Below, piece by piece: positions 1 through 5,405 of a stretch of 5,435 nucleotides of DNA (positions are counted from its first letter, which is position 1; every line of letters begins with the position of its first letter). Source of the DNA: an uncultured Helcococcus sp. (GTDB taxonomy: Bacteria; Bacillota; Clostridia; Tissierellales; Peptoniphilaceae); the NCBI RefSeq assembly GCF_946998255.1, contig NZ_CAMPYN010000064.1, positions 1 through 5,435 on the forward strand, given 5' to 3'. The position numbers and the translations under genes were made by a program. A model generated the notes under the pieces. That model worked only from the letters and a program-made list of their open reading frames with translations. It ran no database searches and had not been told where the DNA came from.

Positions 1-1262
1 AAGGTTGCCTTATATTCTTTCTCTTGAACTGCACCTTCTGCTGATTCCATTGCAGAATATTCCTTGGCTGAAGATACAGGATAGAATTTGGCATCCTTAG
101 TTCTCATATTTACTAAAACAAATCCAACATTTGATTCGTCAGCTGCAACAGATGTGTAGCCTGTGTATAGGTAAACATCATCGTCTAAGGCTAAATAGTT
201 ATAACCTTCAGTTGTTCTTAGAACATTTTTTTGAGTGAAGATGGAGTTTAAATAACCGCCTTGGTATTTACCATTCCAGTCTAATTGGTCTATAATATTT
301 TCTGCCGAATGAACCCTATCAACCCATGTAGGGATTTCTTCTAAACTATATTTTTGGTGGTCACCATTTACTGCATTTACTAAAACTGCTCCATTTACAT
401 CTAAACCATCGAAAAAGCCAACCTTAGTTTTATAAGTAGATATTATCCAATAAGGTGTTCCTTCTTCATCAATTTCAAATGAAGCTTGACCAAGTATTTC
501 AAAAGGATATCTCAATCTGGTATACCTATAAATATCCCTAAAGAAGTAGTCTTCTTTTGAATATTTTATTTTATTTTCTAATTTAACAAGATCAGCATCA
601 CCATCAACTATATCTATTTTTAGATAACCTGGAAGACCTTCTCTCATATTTGTAAGGTATTTAATAAAACTATTATATTTCAAAGGAGTGACCCTGTAAG
701 GAGCGTCCTTATAATTAATTTGAGTATAGGTTGTGTCATCTATATCAAATTGTGATACTAAATCTAAAAGTTCACCCATTTTTCTAGCACCCAATTTTAC
801 AGAGGAATCTCTATCTAGGGTTGGGATTTTATCTATAGGGAGTTCTTCTATATCTTCCTTAAAATTAGAAGAAATAGGATTTATAAGTTTTGCATAGTTT
901 TTAGATTGTATTATCCTTGCTCCAAATAAATTTAATATACCAAAGGAGACAAGCATAAAAGCAAATGCATACCTAAAAATCTTATAAGGCCTTAAAGACT
1001 TTCCGCCTATAAAAACTAAAATTGCTAAAATAGTTCCTAAATATATCCAAGCATCCCTTGAATGTATATTTAGCGAAGGTAATAAGATATAATAGCTTAT
1101 AAGTGCGTACAGAAAAGCTATGGTTAAGGCTGCTTTTCTTTGTTTTTGCCTAAACTTACTTTTCATGTTTTTATCAGCCTTATTAAAGATATCTTTTATA
1201 TTAAAACTATTATTTTTTTCATTGTTTTCATCATTATTCCAATCGAAGTTAAAATTCCACAT
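1..1262 (-). CDS. Partial membrane protein: three N-terminal helices and a large exported domain (uncharacterised)
   Basis: The frame is open from the ATG at 1262-1260 to the left edge: 420 full codons, no stop, so the C-terminus is missing. The start is supported by AGAAAGGA (1276-1269, minus strand) six bases upstream. Residues 1-42 are Asn-rich, then basic, and probably cytoplasmic. Hydrophobic helices lie at about 43-62, 72-87 and 96-115. About 300 residues follow that should lie outside the membrane if the basic N-terminus is inside. This part carries motifs such as YFFRDIYRYTR (239-249), FEIDEEGTPYWI (262-273) and DDVYLYTGYTSV (361-372). Segments around 282-310 and 378-395 have a 'G-x-hydrophobic-V-(D/N)-x-x-(T/N)-G/K...Y' pattern that loosely recalls PepSY-like repeats (inference). 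I have an impression that similar large proteins occur in Firmicutes under vague labels, but I know no established function and assign none. It is transcribed divergently from the BofA-like gene. Confidence 0.85.
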   Translation of the reverse strand, partial: MWNFNFDWNNDENNEKNNSFNIKDIFNKADKNMKSKFRQKQRKAALTIAFLYALISYYILLPSLNIHSRDAWIYLGTILAILVFIGGKSLRPYKIFRYAFAFMLVSFGILNLFGARIIQSKNYAKLINPISSNFKEDIEELPIDKIPTLDRDSSVKLGARKMGELLDLVSQFDIDDTTYTQINYKDAPYRVTPLKYNSFIKYLTNMREGLPGYLKIDIVDGDADLVKLENKIKYSKEDYFFRDIYRYTRLRYPFEILGQASFEIDEEGTPYWIISTYKTKVGFFDGLDVNGAVLVNAVNGDHQKYSLEEIPTWVDRVHSAENIIDQLDWNGKYQGGYLNSIFTQKNVLRTTEGYNYLALDDDVYLYTGYTSVAADESNVGFVLVNMRTKDAKFYPVSSAKEYSAMESAEGAVQEKEYKAT

Positions 1263-1296
1263 ACAAATTCCTTTCTGTTAATATTTTTATCATATA

Positions 1297-1325
1297 TTAA
1301 CAATTTTATTATATCATGGTAAAAT
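1297..1325 (+). promoter_or_regulatory. Sigma-A-type promoter for the BofA-like/GNAT unit
   Basis: TTAACA (1297-1302), a 17-bp spacer and TAAAAT (1320-1325) each match the sigma-A consensus at five of six positions. TG at 1317-1318 also makes it an extended -10. The predicted start near 1332 leaves a leader of about 39 nt. The element overlaps the leftward promoter completely. Confidence 0.6.
1308..1316 (-). promoter_or_regulatory. Extended -10 promoter for the leftward membrane protein gene
   Basis: On the minus strand the sequence reads TG-A-TATAAT (1316 down to 1308), a perfect extended -10. The -35 position at 17 bp spacing (CTATTA) matches the consensus poorly, as is common for extended -10 promoters. 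The expected transcript start near 1301 gives a leader of about 40 nt before the ATG at 1262. Confidence 0.6.
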
Positions 1326-1370
1326 TATATTAATAGAGATATTATTCATAAATTATGAAATGGAGGATAT

Positions 1371-1613
1371 ATGTCAATAGTATTAGGTATAATAGCCTTA
1401 TTATTTTTATATATAGTATTAAAAATCCTAAGAGTTTCAATGTCTGTTATTATAAAATTATTATGGAATGGTGTAATTGGTTTAGTTCTTCTAGTAATTT
1501 TTAATGCTTTAGGTTCGATATTTGGATTAAATATAGAAGTGAATGCTTTAAACGCAATAGTTGCAGGTTTACTAGGAGTTCCTGGTATTGTTTTATTACT
1601 AATCTTAAATTAG
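1371..1613 (+). CDS. BofA-family small membrane protein
   Basis: An 80-residue, almost wholly hydrophobic protein with helices at about 2-20, 27-50 and 60-79. The C-terminal motif GLLGVPG (66-72) and the conserved-looking Asn45 in a polar break of the second hydrophobic stretch are typical of the BofA family (PF07441). In Bacillus subtilis, BofA inhibits the intramembrane protease SpoIVFB and so holds back pro-sigma-K processing during sporulation. Length is close to that family (about 87 residues). GGAGG at 1362-1366 lies four bases before the ATG. The stop codon TAG overlaps the AGGAGG of the next gene, so the two are co-transcribed and probably translationally linked. Family membership is fairly secure. 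A role in sporulation is not shown by the context: no sporulation or protease gene is in the window. It might act on another membrane protease. Confidence 0.85.
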   Translation: MSIVLGIIALLFLYIVLKILRVSMSVIIKLLWNGVIGLVLLVIFNALGSIFGLNIEVNALNAIVAGLLGVPGIVLLLILN

Positions 1614-1621
1614 GAGGGAAA

Positions 1622-1894
1622 ATGGAAGATATTATATTAAAAAATGACCTATTTTATATGGGGGATATTGAAAATCCTACAGCCTATATAAAAATTGAAA
1701 GAGATGAAGATGGCGATTTAAGAGTTGTATCTACTTTCGTTGATGACAGTCTAAGAGGACAAGGGATAGCAGGTAAGCTTACACAAGAAGTTATAAGCTA
1801 TGCTGAAAAAGAAAATCTTAAAATAGTTCCAGTATGTCCATACACCGTAAAATATTTTGAAAAACATGAAGAATACCAAGGACTTTTAAAATAA
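1622..1894 (+). CDS. Minimal GNAT-like N-acetyltransferase (YjdJ/NATD1 type, PF14542)
   Basis: A 90-residue protein of the short GCN5-related class, about half the size of an ordinary GNAT. The acetyl-CoA pyrophosphate-binding loop is RGQGIAGKL (45-53), the usual R/Q-x-x-G-x-G/A pattern. It is followed by a helix and by VPVCPYTVKYFEKHEEY (69-85), the 'CPY...Y(F/I)..HPEY'-like ending typical of this family. These proteins bind acetyl-CoA; the acceptor is not established for most members, and none can be read here. The start follows AGGAGG at 1612-1617 with a four-base spacer, only eight bases after the stop of the BofA-like gene, so the two form an operon. The last codons form the 5' arm of a terminator hairpin. 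Confidence 0.9.
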   Translation: MEDIILKNDLFYMGDIENPTAYIKIERDEDGDLRVVSTFVDDSLRGQGIAGKLTQEVISYAEKENLKIVPVCPYTVKYFEKHEEYQGLLK

Positions 1895-1910
1895 GTCCCT
1901 GGTATTTTTT
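1873..1910 (+). terminator. Intrinsic terminator overlapping the end of the GNAT gene
   Basis: Arms 1873-1885 and 1893-1905 pair over 13 positions with one A/C mismatch (1879/1899). The loop is seven bases, followed by T1905-T1910. The 5' arm is coding sequence (residues EYQGLL), and the TAA stop at 1892-1894 sits at the loop/3' arm junction. It closes the BofA-like/GNAT unit. Confidence 0.88.
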
Positions 1911-1967
1911 ATGGCATTTAAGAAATAATGAAAACTTTATCATTTTATAGTAAATATGAAAAAAATG

Positions 1968-1976
1968 TGCTATAAT
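1968..1976 (+). promoter_or_regulatory. Extended -10 promoter of ptsH
   Basis: TG-C-TATAAT (1968-1976) is a perfect extended -10. The -35 region at 17 bp (TAGTAA, 1948-1953) is weak. Transcription would start near 1983, about 28 nt before the ptsH ATG. I saw no cre-like operator here. Confidence 0.65.
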
Positions 1977-2010
1977 CATAGAGATATATGGTATCTATTA
2001 GGAGGGAGCA

Positions 2011-2265
2011 ATGGTAGAAAAACAAGTTAGAATCAAAAACGAAATAGGTTTGCATGCTAGACCAGCTTCTCTTTTCATCCAAGAAGCTATTAAGTATTCT
2101 TCCCATATTGAAGTATGGAAAGATGATAGACAATATAATGGTAAATCTATTATGTCAATCTTATCTATGAGTGGTAGAAAAGATGATTTAATTACTATAA
2201 AGGCTGAAGGAGAAGATGCAGAAGAAGCAGTCGATGCTTTAGTAAATCTTTTAGAGAAGCTATAA
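2011..2265 (+). CDS. ptsH: HPr phosphocarrier protein of the PTS
   Basis: HPr is the small cytoplasmic phosphocarrier of the sugar phosphotransferase system. It takes phosphate from enzyme I on a histidine and passes it to sugar-specific EIIA domains. The 84-residue length fits the family. The active-site motif GLHARPAS is at 13-20, with the phosphorylated His at 15 and the supporting Arg at 17. The regulatory site KSIM (45-48) has Ser46, the residue phosphorylated by HPr kinase/phosphorylase in Firmicutes for CcpA-dependent catabolite control. His15 argues against the regulatory paralogue Crh, which lacks it. AGGAGG at 2000-2005 precedes the ATG. The gene stands alone, with its own promoter and terminator and no enzyme I gene beside it. 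That arrangement is common outside the Bacilli, where ptsH-ptsI is the usual operon. Confidence 0.95.
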   Translation: MVEKQVRIKNEIGLHARPASLFIQEAIKYSSHIEVWKDDRQYNGKSIMSILSMSGRKDDLITIKAEGEDAEEAVDALVNLLEKL

Positions 2266-2299
2266 GTAGGTATTTATGTACAAGTATATATAAACAATA

Positions 2300-2331
2300 A
2301 AAACTTTAATTTATAAATTAAGGTTTTTTTT
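2300..2331 (+). terminator. Intrinsic terminator after ptsH
   Basis: Arms 2300-2311 and 2316-2327 pair over 12 positions with one G-U wobble (2305/2322) around a TATA loop. T2324-T2331 forms an eight-base U-tract. The stem is mostly A-T and the outer A4/T4 pairs come from the tract itself, so it may be leaky. The next ATG is only 19 bases past its end. Confidence 0.82.
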
Positions 2332-2349
2332 GTATAGTAAGGTGGTAAT

Positions 2350-2847
2350 ATGAATAAATTAATTATATTAAGAGGAAATTCTGGATCTGGAAAGTCTACA
2401 GTTGCCAGAGCCTTACAGAGACATTTTGGAATAAATACTCTGATGATATCACAAGATAATGTATCAAGAGATATGGTTTATGCTTTAGAAGGTGGTGATG
2501 AATATACCCAAGACTTAGCTATGCATATACTTAGCTATGGACATGAAAATAATCCAATTACAATTATGGATGGGATATTTAAAAAATACCAATATGATAA
2601 ATTACTAAAATATGCCAAAGATCTTTATGGAGATGAGATATATGCTTACTATTTTGATCTTCCTTTTGAAGAGACCCTGAAAAGGCACGAGACTAGATGG
2701 AAAGTTAAAGAATTCGGTAAAGAAGAAATGAAAAGATGGTGGCAAGATAGAGATTTTATAGGTTTTATTTCAGAAAAAATTATTACGAAAGAACTTAGCA
2801 AAGATGAAATAGTAAATATGATAATTCATGATATAACAAATGATTGA
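2350..2847 (+). CDS. Small P-loop kinase, zeta-toxin/AAA_33-like
   Basis: A 165-residue cytoplasmic protein with an N-terminal Walker A loop GNSGSGKST (9-17). It has ISQDNVSRDM (33-42), where Asp36 sits where small-molecule kinases of this group place a catalytic acid. A Walker B-like strand ITIMDG is at 70-75 and a basic lid RHETR at 112-116. A Trp-rich segment KRWWQDRDF (128-136) precedes the C-terminal helices. This order matches the predicted-kinase branch that includes zeta toxins, chloramphenicol phosphotransferase and similar enzymes, which use ATP to phosphorylate a small molecule. The substrate cannot be read from the sequence. It is shorter than a classical zeta toxin and no antitoxin-sized gene lies beside it, so a toxin role is unlikely. 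The start follows AAGGTGG at 2339-2345. No convincing own promoter was found after the ptsH terminator. Confidence 0.85.
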   Translation: MNKLIILRGNSGSGKSTVARALQRHFGINTLMISQDNVSRDMVYALEGGDEYTQDLAMHILSYGHENNPITIMDGIFKKYQYDKLLKYAKDLYGDEIYAYYFDLPFEETLKRHETRWKVKEFGKEEMKRWWQDRDFIGFISEKIITKELSKDEIVNMIIHDITND

Positions 2848-2872
2848 TATTAATATTTTATTTTGTTATATT
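2844..2872 (+). promoter_or_regulatory. Promoter of the fluoride riboswitch/antiporter transcript
   Basis: TTGATA (2844-2849) and TATATT (2867-2872) each match the sigma-A consensus at five of six positions, with a 17-bp spacer. TG at 2864-2865 adds an extended -10. The predicted start, near 2879-2881, falls just upstream of the aptamer stem P1. The -35 hexamer overlaps the stop codon of the kinase gene. Confidence 0.75.
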
Positions 2873-2881
2873 TATTTATAT

Positions 2882-2939
2882 AAGGGAATGAAGGTCTCCC
2901 TAGTTTATACTAAACCGCACTTGTGCTGATGACTTCTAC
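2882..2939 (+). ncRNA. Fluoride riboswitch aptamer (crcB motif)
   Basis: The conserved landmarks of the crcB motif appear in order. P1 is AGGGA/TCCCT (2883-2887 with 2897-2901), enclosing a loop that begins ATGA (2888-2891). The conserved TAAACCGC is at 2911-2918. P2 is GCA/TGC (2917-2919 with 2924-2926), closed by a CTTG loop. The 3' signature GCTGATGACTTCTAC is at 2925-2939. The long-range pseudoknot can form between AGGTC (2892-2896) and GACTT (2931-2935) with one G-U pair. In this family fluoride, held by Mg2+ ions, stabilises the pseudoknot and turns on export genes. An insertion of about ten bases between P1 and TAAAC is unusual compared with the compact forms I remember. The downstream gene, a CPA antiporter homologue, is one of the known target classes of this riboswitch. 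Confidence 0.93.
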
Positions 2940-2966
2940 GTTGCCGTAGGATCCTCAGCTTTTTTT
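2925..2966 (+). terminator. Riboswitch expression platform: intrinsic terminator
   Basis: The 3' part of the aptamer (2925-2939) can pair with 2946-2959. There are five outer base pairs, a 1x1 mismatch, two pairs, a one-base bulge, and six inner pairs including one G-U, around the loop GTTGCC. Seven Ts follow (2960-2966). The 5' arm contains both the P2 3' strand and the pseudoknot bases, so ligand-bound aptamer and terminator exclude each other. This predicts an ON switch: fluoride prevents termination. It would also stop read-through from the kinase gene when fluoride is absent. Confidence 0.85.
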
Positions 2967-2968
2967 AT

Positions 2969-2973
2969 GGAGG
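2969..2973 (+). promoter_or_regulatory. Ribosome binding site that sets the antiporter start at 2979
   Basis: GGAGG (2969-2973) lies five bases before the ATG at 2979. The alternative in-frame ATG at 2967 overlaps this GGAGG and is preceded only by the terminator T-tract, so it has no ribosome binding site. The site starts three bases after the U-tract. Confidence 0.85.
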
Positions 2974-2978
2974 AAATT

Positions 2979-4157
2979 ATGTATTTATCTTTAGCTTTGA
3001 TATTTATTTTGGGTATAATATCAAATTTTATATTTAAGAAAATTAAATTACCAAGTTTAATTGGCATGATAGTATCAGGAATTATAATAGGGCCCTATGT
3101 CTTAAATTTAATTGATGTAAAAGTATTAAACATGTCTGCAGAATTAAGGACTATTGCCCTTATAATCATTTTAACCAGGGCAGGACTAACCTTAAACTTA
3201 GGCGACTTGAAGAAGGCTGGTATCAGGTCTATATTACTGGCTTTCATACCTGCTAGCCTTGAAATACTAGGCATAACAATATTTGCCCATTTGATTTTTA
3301 AAATAAGTTTATTAGAAGCAGCCTTACTGGGTTCAGTCTTAGCAGCAGTATCACCAGCTGTTGTAGTGCCTAGAATGATAAAGATTATTGAAAAAGGATA
3401 TGGCAACAATAAAGCTGTTGGCCAAATGATACTTGCTGCATCATCAGTAGATGATATATATGTCATAGTAATTTTTACTTCAATCTTATCCTTGTTTACA
3501 GGAACTGCCAATAATGCTTATTTATCCTTTGTAAATATACCTGTATCAATTATTTTAGGTGCTTTCATAGGTTATCTAACAGGCATAGTAATATCAAAAT
3601 TATTAAAGAAAATAAAACTAAAAAATTTGGAAAAAAGTCTATTTATTTTAGCTATTTCTATGCTTCTTTATTATTTAGAAATGCAAATTACCAGTCCTAT
3701 CAAATACTCATCATTAATTTCCATTATGGCTATGGGTATGACTATAAATATGAAAGATGGAGACTTAAAAAATGATATACATAAAAAATATAATTATTTT
3801 TGGTCTATTTTTGAAATCTTTTTATTTACACTTGTAGGAGCAAGTATAAATATTTCTTATGCTAAGGATATGTGGCCTTTAGCACTACTTATAATAACTA
3901 TAGGCCTAGCCTTCAGGATACTAGGAGTAATGATCTCTCTAATATCTTCAGATTTAAATAAAAAAGAAAAAACTTTTTCTATGCTAGCATACTTACCTAA
4001 GGCTACTGTGCAAGCTGCCATAGGTGGGGTAGCCTTGTCTTATGGTCTTGATAAAGGTGATTTAATTTTATCTGTTGCTGTTGTATCAATTTTATACACA
4101 GCTCCACTTGGTGCTTTATTAATAGACAAGACCTATAAAAAGTTTTTAGAAAAATAA
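2979..4157 (+). CDS. CPA-superfamily antiporter homologue, probable fluoride exporter
   Basis: A 392-residue integral membrane protein with about 12-13 hydrophobic helices and no cytoplasmic NAD-binding or nucleotide domain, matching the bare Na+/H+ exchanger fold (PF00999). Landmarks in order are the N-terminal KLPSLIGMIVSGIIIGP (23-39), RAGLTLN (67-73), and AAVSPAVVVPRM (122-133), the broken-helix region of the fold. Next are ASSVDDIYVIVIF (154-166), with the paired aspartates 158-159 expected at the ion site, and PKATVQAAIGG (340-350). The Asp-Asp pair is the arrangement of electrogenic NhaA/NapA-like members; CPA1 proteins have Asn-Asp. By itself the family moves Na+ or K+ against H+. The fluoride riboswitch directly upstream points instead to fluoride efflux, since CPA-type transporters are a recognised target of that riboswitch. 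Whether F- moves with Na+ or H+ is not visible. The gene is monocistronic as far as seen, and no strong terminator follows. Confidence 0.92.
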   Translation: MYLSLALIFILGIISNFIFKKIKLPSLIGMIVSGIIIGPYVLNLIDVKVLNMSAELRTIALIIILTRAGLTLNLGDLKKAGIRSILLAFIPASLEILGITIFAHLIFKISLLEAALLGSVLAAVSPAVVVPRMIKIIEKGYGNNKAVGQMILAASSVDDIYVIVIFTSILSLFTGTANNAYLSFVNIPVSIILGAFIGYLTGIVISKLLKKIKLKNLEKSLFILAISMLLYYLEMQITSPIKYSSLISIMAMGMTINMKDGDLKNDIHKKYNYFWSIFEIFLFTLVGASINISYAKDMWPLALLIITIGLAFRILGVMISLISSDLNKKEKTFSMLAYLPKATVQAAIGGVALSYGLDKGDLILSVAVVSILYTAPLGALLIDKTYKKFLEK

Positions 4158-4160
4158 TTT

Positions 4161-4188
4161 TTAAGATTAGTAATATTAGGTGTATAAT
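4161..4188 (+). promoter_or_regulatory. Promoter of nagA
   Basis: TATAAT (4183-4188) is a perfect -10. TTAAGA (4161-4166) is a four-of-six -35 at 16-bp spacing. The transcript would start near 4195, about 24 nt before the ATG. No clear GntR/NagR-type operator or cre site was recognised, although the 4183-4199 stretch is AT-alternating. Confidence 0.6.
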
Positions 4189-4218
4189 TATATATATAAA
4201 TAAGAAAGGGGCTTAAAT

Positions 4219-5355
4219 ATGAAAATTGCTTATAAGGCAAAAAAAATATTTGCGGAAAATGAAGTATTTGATAATGCTTTTTTAATTGTAGAAGATGGTA
4301 AAATTTCATCTATAGAAAAAAATTATGATGGTGAATATGTAGATTACTCAGATAAATATCTAGCAGCAGGATTAGTAGATACCCATGTGCATGGTTATCA
4401 TAATGTAGATATTACTGATGGGGAACCAGGTAGTTTGAATACAATGTCTAAGGGTGTCTTACAAATGGGTGTTACATCATTTTTACCTACAACTCTTACA
4501 TCATCATATGAAACTTTAAATAATGCTGTTAAGGTGATAGGTGAAGAGTACAAGCAAGTTGAAGGGGCAAAAGTTCAGGGGATATTTATGGAGGGTCCTT
4601 TCTTTACTGAAGAACATAAAGGAGCACAAAATCCAGCCTACATGTCAGATCCAAGTATAGAAAAATTAAGACATTGGCAAGAGCTATCAGGTGGATTAAT
4701 TAAAAAAATAGCTATAGCACCTGAGAGAAAAGGATCAGTAGAATTTATTAAAGAAGCTAAAAAAATGGGAATTTATGTAGCCCTAGCTCATTCTGATGCA
4801 GGTTTTGATACTGCTATGGATGCAGTAAATGCAGGAGCAAATATATTCATACACTTATATAATGGTATGAGAGGCTTACACCATAGAGAACCTGGTATGG
4901 TTGGGGCTGCATTATATTCAGATGCTTATGCTGAACTAATTTGTGATGGCCACCATGTGCATCCTGCTGCAGCTGGAATAGCTATGAAAACTAAAGGACA
5001 TGATAATATCTTACTTATAACAGACTGCATGATGGCAGGTGGTATGGGTGAAGGCAAGTCCAAGCTAGGCGAATTTGATGTAATTGTAAAAGATGGACAA
5101 GCAAGATTAGAAAATGGTTCTTTAGCGGGATCTATCTTAGATTTAATTGATGGAGTAAAAAATGTCTATGATTGGAATATAGCAGATAAAAAACAAGCTA
5201 TAGATATGGCAAGTAAAAACGCTGCTGCTTCAGTTGGAATTGATGATAGATGTGGTATCTTAAAAGATGGACGAGATGCTGACTTTATAGTATTAAATGA
5301 AGACTTGTCTTTAGTTGAAACTTATTTAAATGGTGAATCTGTTTATAAAGCTTAA
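4219..5355 (+). CDS. nagA: N-acetylglucosamine-6-phosphate deacetylase
   Basis: NagA removes the acetyl group from GlcNAc-6-phosphate, giving glucosamine-6-phosphate for glycolysis (through NagB) or wall precursor synthesis. The 378-residue length is normal for this amidohydrolase-superfamily enzyme. A small N-terminal beta segment (1-50) precedes the metal-dependent TIM barrel. Motifs in order are DTHVHGY (54-60; His56, His58), MEGPFF (124-129; metal ligand Glu125), ALAHSD (188-193; His191), HLYNGM (212-217; His212), DGHHVHP (243-249, substrate phosphate/sugar region) and LITDCMMAGG (266-275; catalytic Asp269). The HxH pair suggests the two-metal Bacillus-like type, not the E. coli one. NGSLAGS (residues 294-300) is the conserved 3' barrel motif. 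AAAGGGG (4205-4211) precedes the ATG by seven bases. No nagB follows within the 80 bases to the window edge. All catalytic residues are present. Confidence 0.96.
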   Translation: MKIAYKAKKIFAENEVFDNAFLIVEDGKISSIEKNYDGEYVDYSDKYLAAGLVDTHVHGYHNVDITDGEPGSLNTMSKGVLQMGVTSFLPTTLTSSYETLNNAVKVIGEEYKQVEGAKVQGIFMEGPFFTEEHKGAQNPAYMSDPSIEKLRHWQELSGGLIKKIAIAPERKGSVEFIKEAKKMGIYVALAHSDAGFDTAMDAVNAGANIFIHLYNGMRGLHHREPGMVGAALYSDAYAELICDGHHVHPAAAGIAMKTKGHDNILLITDCMMAGGMGEGKSKLGEFDVIVKDGQARLENGSLAGSILDLIDGVKNVYDWNIADKKQAIDMASKNAAASVGIDDRCGILKDGRDADFIVLNEDLSLVETYLNGESVYKA

Positions 5356-5380
5356 AGTTTATATTTTACAGGTAATAGAT

Positions 5381-5405
5381 AAAAAGGGGCTGTTGCATAA
5401 GTCCC
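5381..5405 (-). terminator. Hairpin with minus-strand U-tract; possible terminator or insertion-sequence end
   Basis: GGGGCT (5386-5391) pairs with AGTCCC (5400-5405) through six pairs, one of them G-U, around an eight-base loop. On the minus strand it is followed by five Ts (complement of 5381-5385), so it would end a leftward gene lying beyond the right edge. On the plus strand no T-tract follows, so it is a poor terminator for nagA. The wording GGGGCTGTTGCATAAGT also resembles terminal inverted repeats of some Firmicutes insertion sequences (from memory, unverified). Confidence 0.5.

Noticed and set aside
1140..1322. Plus-strand reading frame of 60 residues rich in Phe and Ile
   Set aside because: It lies opposite the well-supported minus-strand gene and across the promoter region, has no ribosome binding site, and its composition is what AT-rich antisense DNA gives.
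1945..2133. Minus-strand reading frame of 62 residues
   Set aside because: It is antisense to ptsH and its promoter, with no ribosome site or recognisable motif.
2333..2338. TATAGT as a -10 for the kinase gene
   Set aside because: The implied transcript start near 2345 would fall within the ribosome binding site, leaving no usable leader.
2350..2847. Zeta-type toxin of a toxin-antitoxin pair
   Set aside because: No antitoxin-sized gene adjoins it, the protein is short for a zeta toxin, and the same P-loop layout is shared by many metabolic kinases.
3095..3511. Minus-strand reading frame of 138 residues
   Set aside because: It is wholly antisense to the antiporter gene, whose conserved motifs lie in the plus frame; the minus frame shows no family features.
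4137..4166. Possible terminator after the antiporter gene
   Set aside because: The A-rich and T-rich runs can pair only through A-T pairs with no GC core, so no intrinsic terminator is called.
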